Of a stretch of 8,092 nt of DNA, positions 6,062-8,092 are shown piece after piece. Each line of letters opens with the position of its first letter. Within the stretch, counting starts at the first letter, position 1. Where the stretch lies: assembly GCA_021414185.1 (NCBI GenBank), contig JAIOOZ010000622.1, positions 1-8,092 of the forward strand. Direction: 5' to 3'. The DNA is from Betaproteobacteria bacterium. Its GTDB lineage: Bacteria; Pseudomonadota; Gammaproteobacteria; Burkholderiales; SG8-41. The position numbers and the translations under genes are program-made. The notes beneath the pieces are model-generated. The model was not told the origin of the DNA, searched no databases, and was given only the letters and a program-made list of their open reading frames with translations.

Positions 6062-7045
6062 ATGGCCGTCCTCGTCGTCGAAAATCTCAAGACCCATTTC
6101 TTCACCAAGGCCGGCGTGGTGAAATCGGTCGACGACGTCAGCTTCAGCGTCGATGCCGGCAAGGTGCTGGGGCTGGTCGGCGAATCGGGTTCTGGCAAAA
6201 CCGTGACCGGCTTTTCGATCATGGGGCTCGTCGATCCGCCCGGGCGCATCGTGTCGGGGCGCGTGCTGCTCGAAGGCCACAACCTGCTCGACCGCACCGA
6301 TGACGCCATGCGCGGGCTGCGCGGCGACCGCATCGCGATGATTTTTCAGGACCCGATGATGACGCTGAATCCGGTGCTGCGCATCGACACCCAGATGATA
6401 GAGACCGTGCTTGCGCACCAGCCCGTCAGCAAAGAGCAGGCGCGCGAACTCGCGCGCAACGCGCTGGGCCGCGTCGGCATTCCCTCGCCCGACGAGCGCA
6501 TGAAAGCGTATCCGCACCAACTGTCTGGCGGCATGCGCCAGCGGGTGGCGATCGCGATCGCGCTGCTCAACAACCCGCGCGTCATCATTGCCGACGAACC
6601 GACCACGGCGCTCGACGTCACCATCCAGGCGCAGATCATTTTCGAAGTGCAGAAGCTCGCGCGCGAAACCGGCACTGCGATGGTGTGGGTCACGCACGAC
6701 CTGTCGGTGATCGCGGGCCTCGCCGACGAAGTGTGCGTGATGTACGCGGGGCGCATTGTCGAGTCGGGCCCGACAGCCGATCTGCTCGATCATCCGATGC
6801 ATCCCTATACCAAGGGACTCATAGCCTCGATCCCGAGCCGCAACCAGCGCGGCCAGCCGCTGTCGCAGATTCCGGGCATGACGCCATCGCTGCTGAGACT
6901 GAAACCCGGCTGCGCGTTCCGCGACCGCTGCCCGCGCGCCGACGCCGCCTGCGAGACGGCGCCCGCGATCACGCAGCCGACGCCCGCGCGCTCGCTGCGC
7001 TGCGTGCACCCGCTCACCGAATCTGAAGTGGATACCACGGGGTGA
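6062..7045 (+). CDS. dppD: ABC importer ATPase, DppD/OppD type
   Basis: This 327-aa cytoplasmic protein is one of two ATPases that drive the importer by ATP hydrolysis. All ABC motifs are intact: Walker A GESGSGKT (40-47), Q-loop Q96 in IFQDPMMTLNP, signature LSGGMRQR (154-161), Walker B VIIADEP (174-180, catalytic E179), D-loop ALD (183-185) and switch His H212. HPYTKGL (247-253) opens the oligopeptide-type C-terminal extension. That extension carries four cysteines, C284, C290, C297 and C314, in the pattern reported to hold a 4Fe-4S cluster in some Dpp/Opp ATPases. Length is normal. ATG 6062 is the first start after an in-frame stop at 6041-6043. No good Shine-Dalgarno precedes it (aatcacc), and the repeat ends only 16 nt upstream. 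It follows dppC by 100 nt and should be in the same operon. Confidence 0.94.
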   Translation: MAVLVVENLKTHFFTKAGVVKSVDDVSFSVDAGKVLGLVGESGSGKTVTGFSIMGLVDPPGRIVSGRVLLEGHNLLDRTDDAMRGLRGDRIAMIFQDPMMTLNPVLRIDTQMIETVLAHQPVSKEQARELARNALGRVGIPSPDERMKAYPHQLSGGMRQRVAIAIALLNNPRVIIADEPTTALDVTIQAQIIFEVQKLARETGTAMVWVTHDLSVIAGLADEVCVMYAGRIVESGPTADLLDHPMHPYTKGLIASIPSRNQRGQPLSQIPGMTPSLLRLKPGCAFRDRCPRADAACETAPAITQPTPARSLRCVHPLTESEVDTTG

Positions 7046-7139
7046 CGCCATCATGCATAGCCTGAAACGCCGGCCACTTTCCCGTGCATCGCGACGCCGC
7101 CGCGCCTGGCACTCCGAGATCCCTGTCGACTGATACCCC
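7046..7139 (+). other. 94-nt spacer between the two ATPase genes
   Basis: This spacer holds no recognisable promoter, hairpin terminator or repeat. It contains a 26-codon reading frame (7053-7133; MHSLKRRPLSRASRRRRAWH...) that is Arg-rich, has no ribosome binding site and resembles no protein I know. I treat it as chance. The gap is longer than usual for a dppD-dppF pair, which often abut or overlap. Confidence 0.4.
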
Positions 7140-8092
7140 ATGTCCACGCTGCTCGAACTCAAACACATCACCAAGAATTTTTCGCGTCCGCTCGACCTCG
7201 CCGCGAAAATCGCGCGCCTGGCCGGCGCCAATGTGCACGAAATCACCGTGCATGCGCTGGACGATGTGTGCCTCACCATCCACGAAGGCGAGGTCGTCGG
7301 ACTCGCTGGCGAATCCGGCTGCGGAAAATCGACGCTCGGCCGCATCGCGGCCGGCATACTCGCGCCGACCATGGGCGAGCGCGTGTGGCGCGGCGCCGAC
7401 ATTACGCAGATGCCGGCGGATGAACGCCGCAATACCGCGCTCAAGATCCAGATGGTGTTTCAGGACGCGTTCGCGTCGCTCAATCCGCGCATGCGAGTGG
7501 CCGAAATCATCGGCGAAGCGCCGCGCGTGCACGGCGTCGATGGCGCCGACGATATCGATTACTACGTCGACCAGCTGATGCGCAAGGTCGGGCTCGACCC
7601 TGCGTTCCGGCGCCGCTTTCCGCACCAGTTCTCGGGCGGCCAGCGCGCGCGCATCGGCATCGCGCGCGCACTCGCGGTCAAGCCGGAGCTGCTGGTGTGC
7701 GATGAAGCAGTCGCCGCGCTCGACGTTTCGATTCAGGCGCAGGTGCTCAACCTCTTCATGCAGCTGCGGGCCGATTTCAATCTCACTTATCTTTTCATCA
7801 GCCACGACCTGGGCGTCATCGAGCACCTGGCCGACCGCGTGGTGATCATGTACCTGGGGCGCATCGTCGAGACCGCGCCGGCGCCGGAACTGTTCAAACA
7901 CGCCAACCATCCGTATACGCAGGCGCTGCTCGCGGAAGTGCCCAAGCTCGAGAAGCGCGGCCACGACTTCGCGCCGATCACGGGCGAAATCCCGTCGCCG
8001 ATCGATCCGCCGGCGGGCTGCCACTTCCATCCGCGCTGCCCGCATGCGATGGAGCGCTGCCGCAGCGAAAGGCCGCAGTTCCGGCAAATCGC
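7140..8092 (+). CDS. dppF: ABC importer ATPase, DppF/OppF type, C-terminus truncated by window edge
   Basis: The second ATPase of the importer, expected to form a heterodimer with the DppD-like protein. 317 codons are visible and the frame runs off the window. Motifs are intact: Walker A GESGCGKS (57-64), Q-loop Q108 in MVFQDAFASLNP, signature FSGGQRAR (164-171), Walker B LLVCDEA (184-190, E189), D-loop ALD (193-195) and switch His H222. The Walker B end reads DEA rather than the commoner DEP, a known variant in DppF-like proteins. HPYTQALLAEVP (257-268) leads into the oligopeptide-type C-terminal extension with C294, C300 and C307; a fourth Cys would lie past the edge. Between the first strand and Walker A there is a longer segment (about 14-37, SRPLDLAAKIARLAGANVHE) than in E. 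coli DppF. The ATG at 7140 gives the standard N-terminus (MSTLLELKHITKNF), though no Shine-Dalgarno precedes it. Probably co-transcribed with dppD across 94 nt. Confidence 0.93.
   Translation, partial: MSTLLELKHITKNFSRPLDLAAKIARLAGANVHEITVHALDDVCLTIHEGEVVGLAGESGCGKSTLGRIAAGILAPTMGERVWRGADITQMPADERRNTALKIQMVFQDAFASLNPRMRVAEIIGEAPRVHGVDGADDIDYYVDQLMRKVGLDPAFRRRFPHQFSGGQRARIGIARALAVKPELLVCDEAVAALDVSIQAQVLNLFMQLRADFNLTYLFISHDLGVIEHLADRVVIMYLGRIVETAPAPELFKHANHPYTQALLAEVPKLEKRGHDFAPITGEIPSPIDPPAGCHFHPRCPHAMERCRSERPQFRQI

Noticed and set aside
7053..7133. 26-codon Arg-rich reading frame between dppD and dppF
   Set aside because: No ribosome binding site, basic composition expected from GC-rich noncoding sequence, and no known counterpart.
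7014..8087. 357-codon open frame on the minus strand opposite dppF, and a 501-codon one opposite dppD (5939-7444)
   Set aside because: Both lie opposite ATPase genes with complete Walker and signature motifs. The second also runs across the palindromic repeat, producing the familiar spurious peptide 'IPACAGMT'.

Overview
The window is ordinary, densely coded, GC-rich bacterial chromosome. It carries a peptide-type ABC importer of the Dpp/Opp class and, divergently, the start of an M20-family deacetylase gene that closely resembles argE. Both binding proteins have cleavable signal peptides without a lipobox cysteine, which points to a Gram-negative periplasm. The codon use, the ArgE type and a small palindromic repeat with a 'GTCATTCCCGCGCAGGCGGG'-like core suggest a proteobacterium, most likely a betaproteobacterium. 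That placement is inferred from general familiarity, not from a database search.

Layout: 1-593 (minus strand) is the N-terminal 197 codons of argE, cut by the window edge. 594-768 is a divergent intergenic region with a strong sigma70-type promoter for argE (TTGACA, 17-nt spacer, TATTCT) and a weaker candidate for the importer. 769-2331 and 2362-3924 are two tandem paralogous substrate-binding proteins, each exactly 520 aa. 3925-4099 is a 175-nt gap with an AT-rich island enclosed by a perfect 10-bp inverted repeat. 4100-5077 and 5074-5961 are the two permeases (DppB- and DppC-like), joined by a 4-nt ATGA overlap. 5972-6045 is a 74-nt palindromic repeat made of two mirrored stem-loops. 6062-7045 is the first ATPase (DppD-like). 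7046-7139 is a 94-nt spacer. 7140 to the end is the second ATPase (DppF-like), truncated by the window edge. No gap without a gene exceeds 175 nt. I see no tRNA, rRNA, CRISPR array, insertion sequence or phage gene.

Together the genes make a complete importer: a periplasmic binding protein delivers solute to a DppB/DppC channel powered by a DppD/DppF ATPase pair. Two binding proteins for one channel suggest a widened or split substrate range; their sequences differ most notably in the C-terminal loops where this family contacts ligand. The neighbouring M20 enzyme removes acyl groups from amino acids or small peptides, so an uptake-plus-deacylation function is possible, but it may simply be biosynthetic argE.

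I did not find evidence for a wholly new system. The points most worth a second look are the binding-protein duplication with diverged pocket loops, the compensatory base change in the intra-operon repeat, the inverted repeat around the AT-rich island, and the lack of Shine-Dalgarno sequences before three of the four membrane/ATPase genes.
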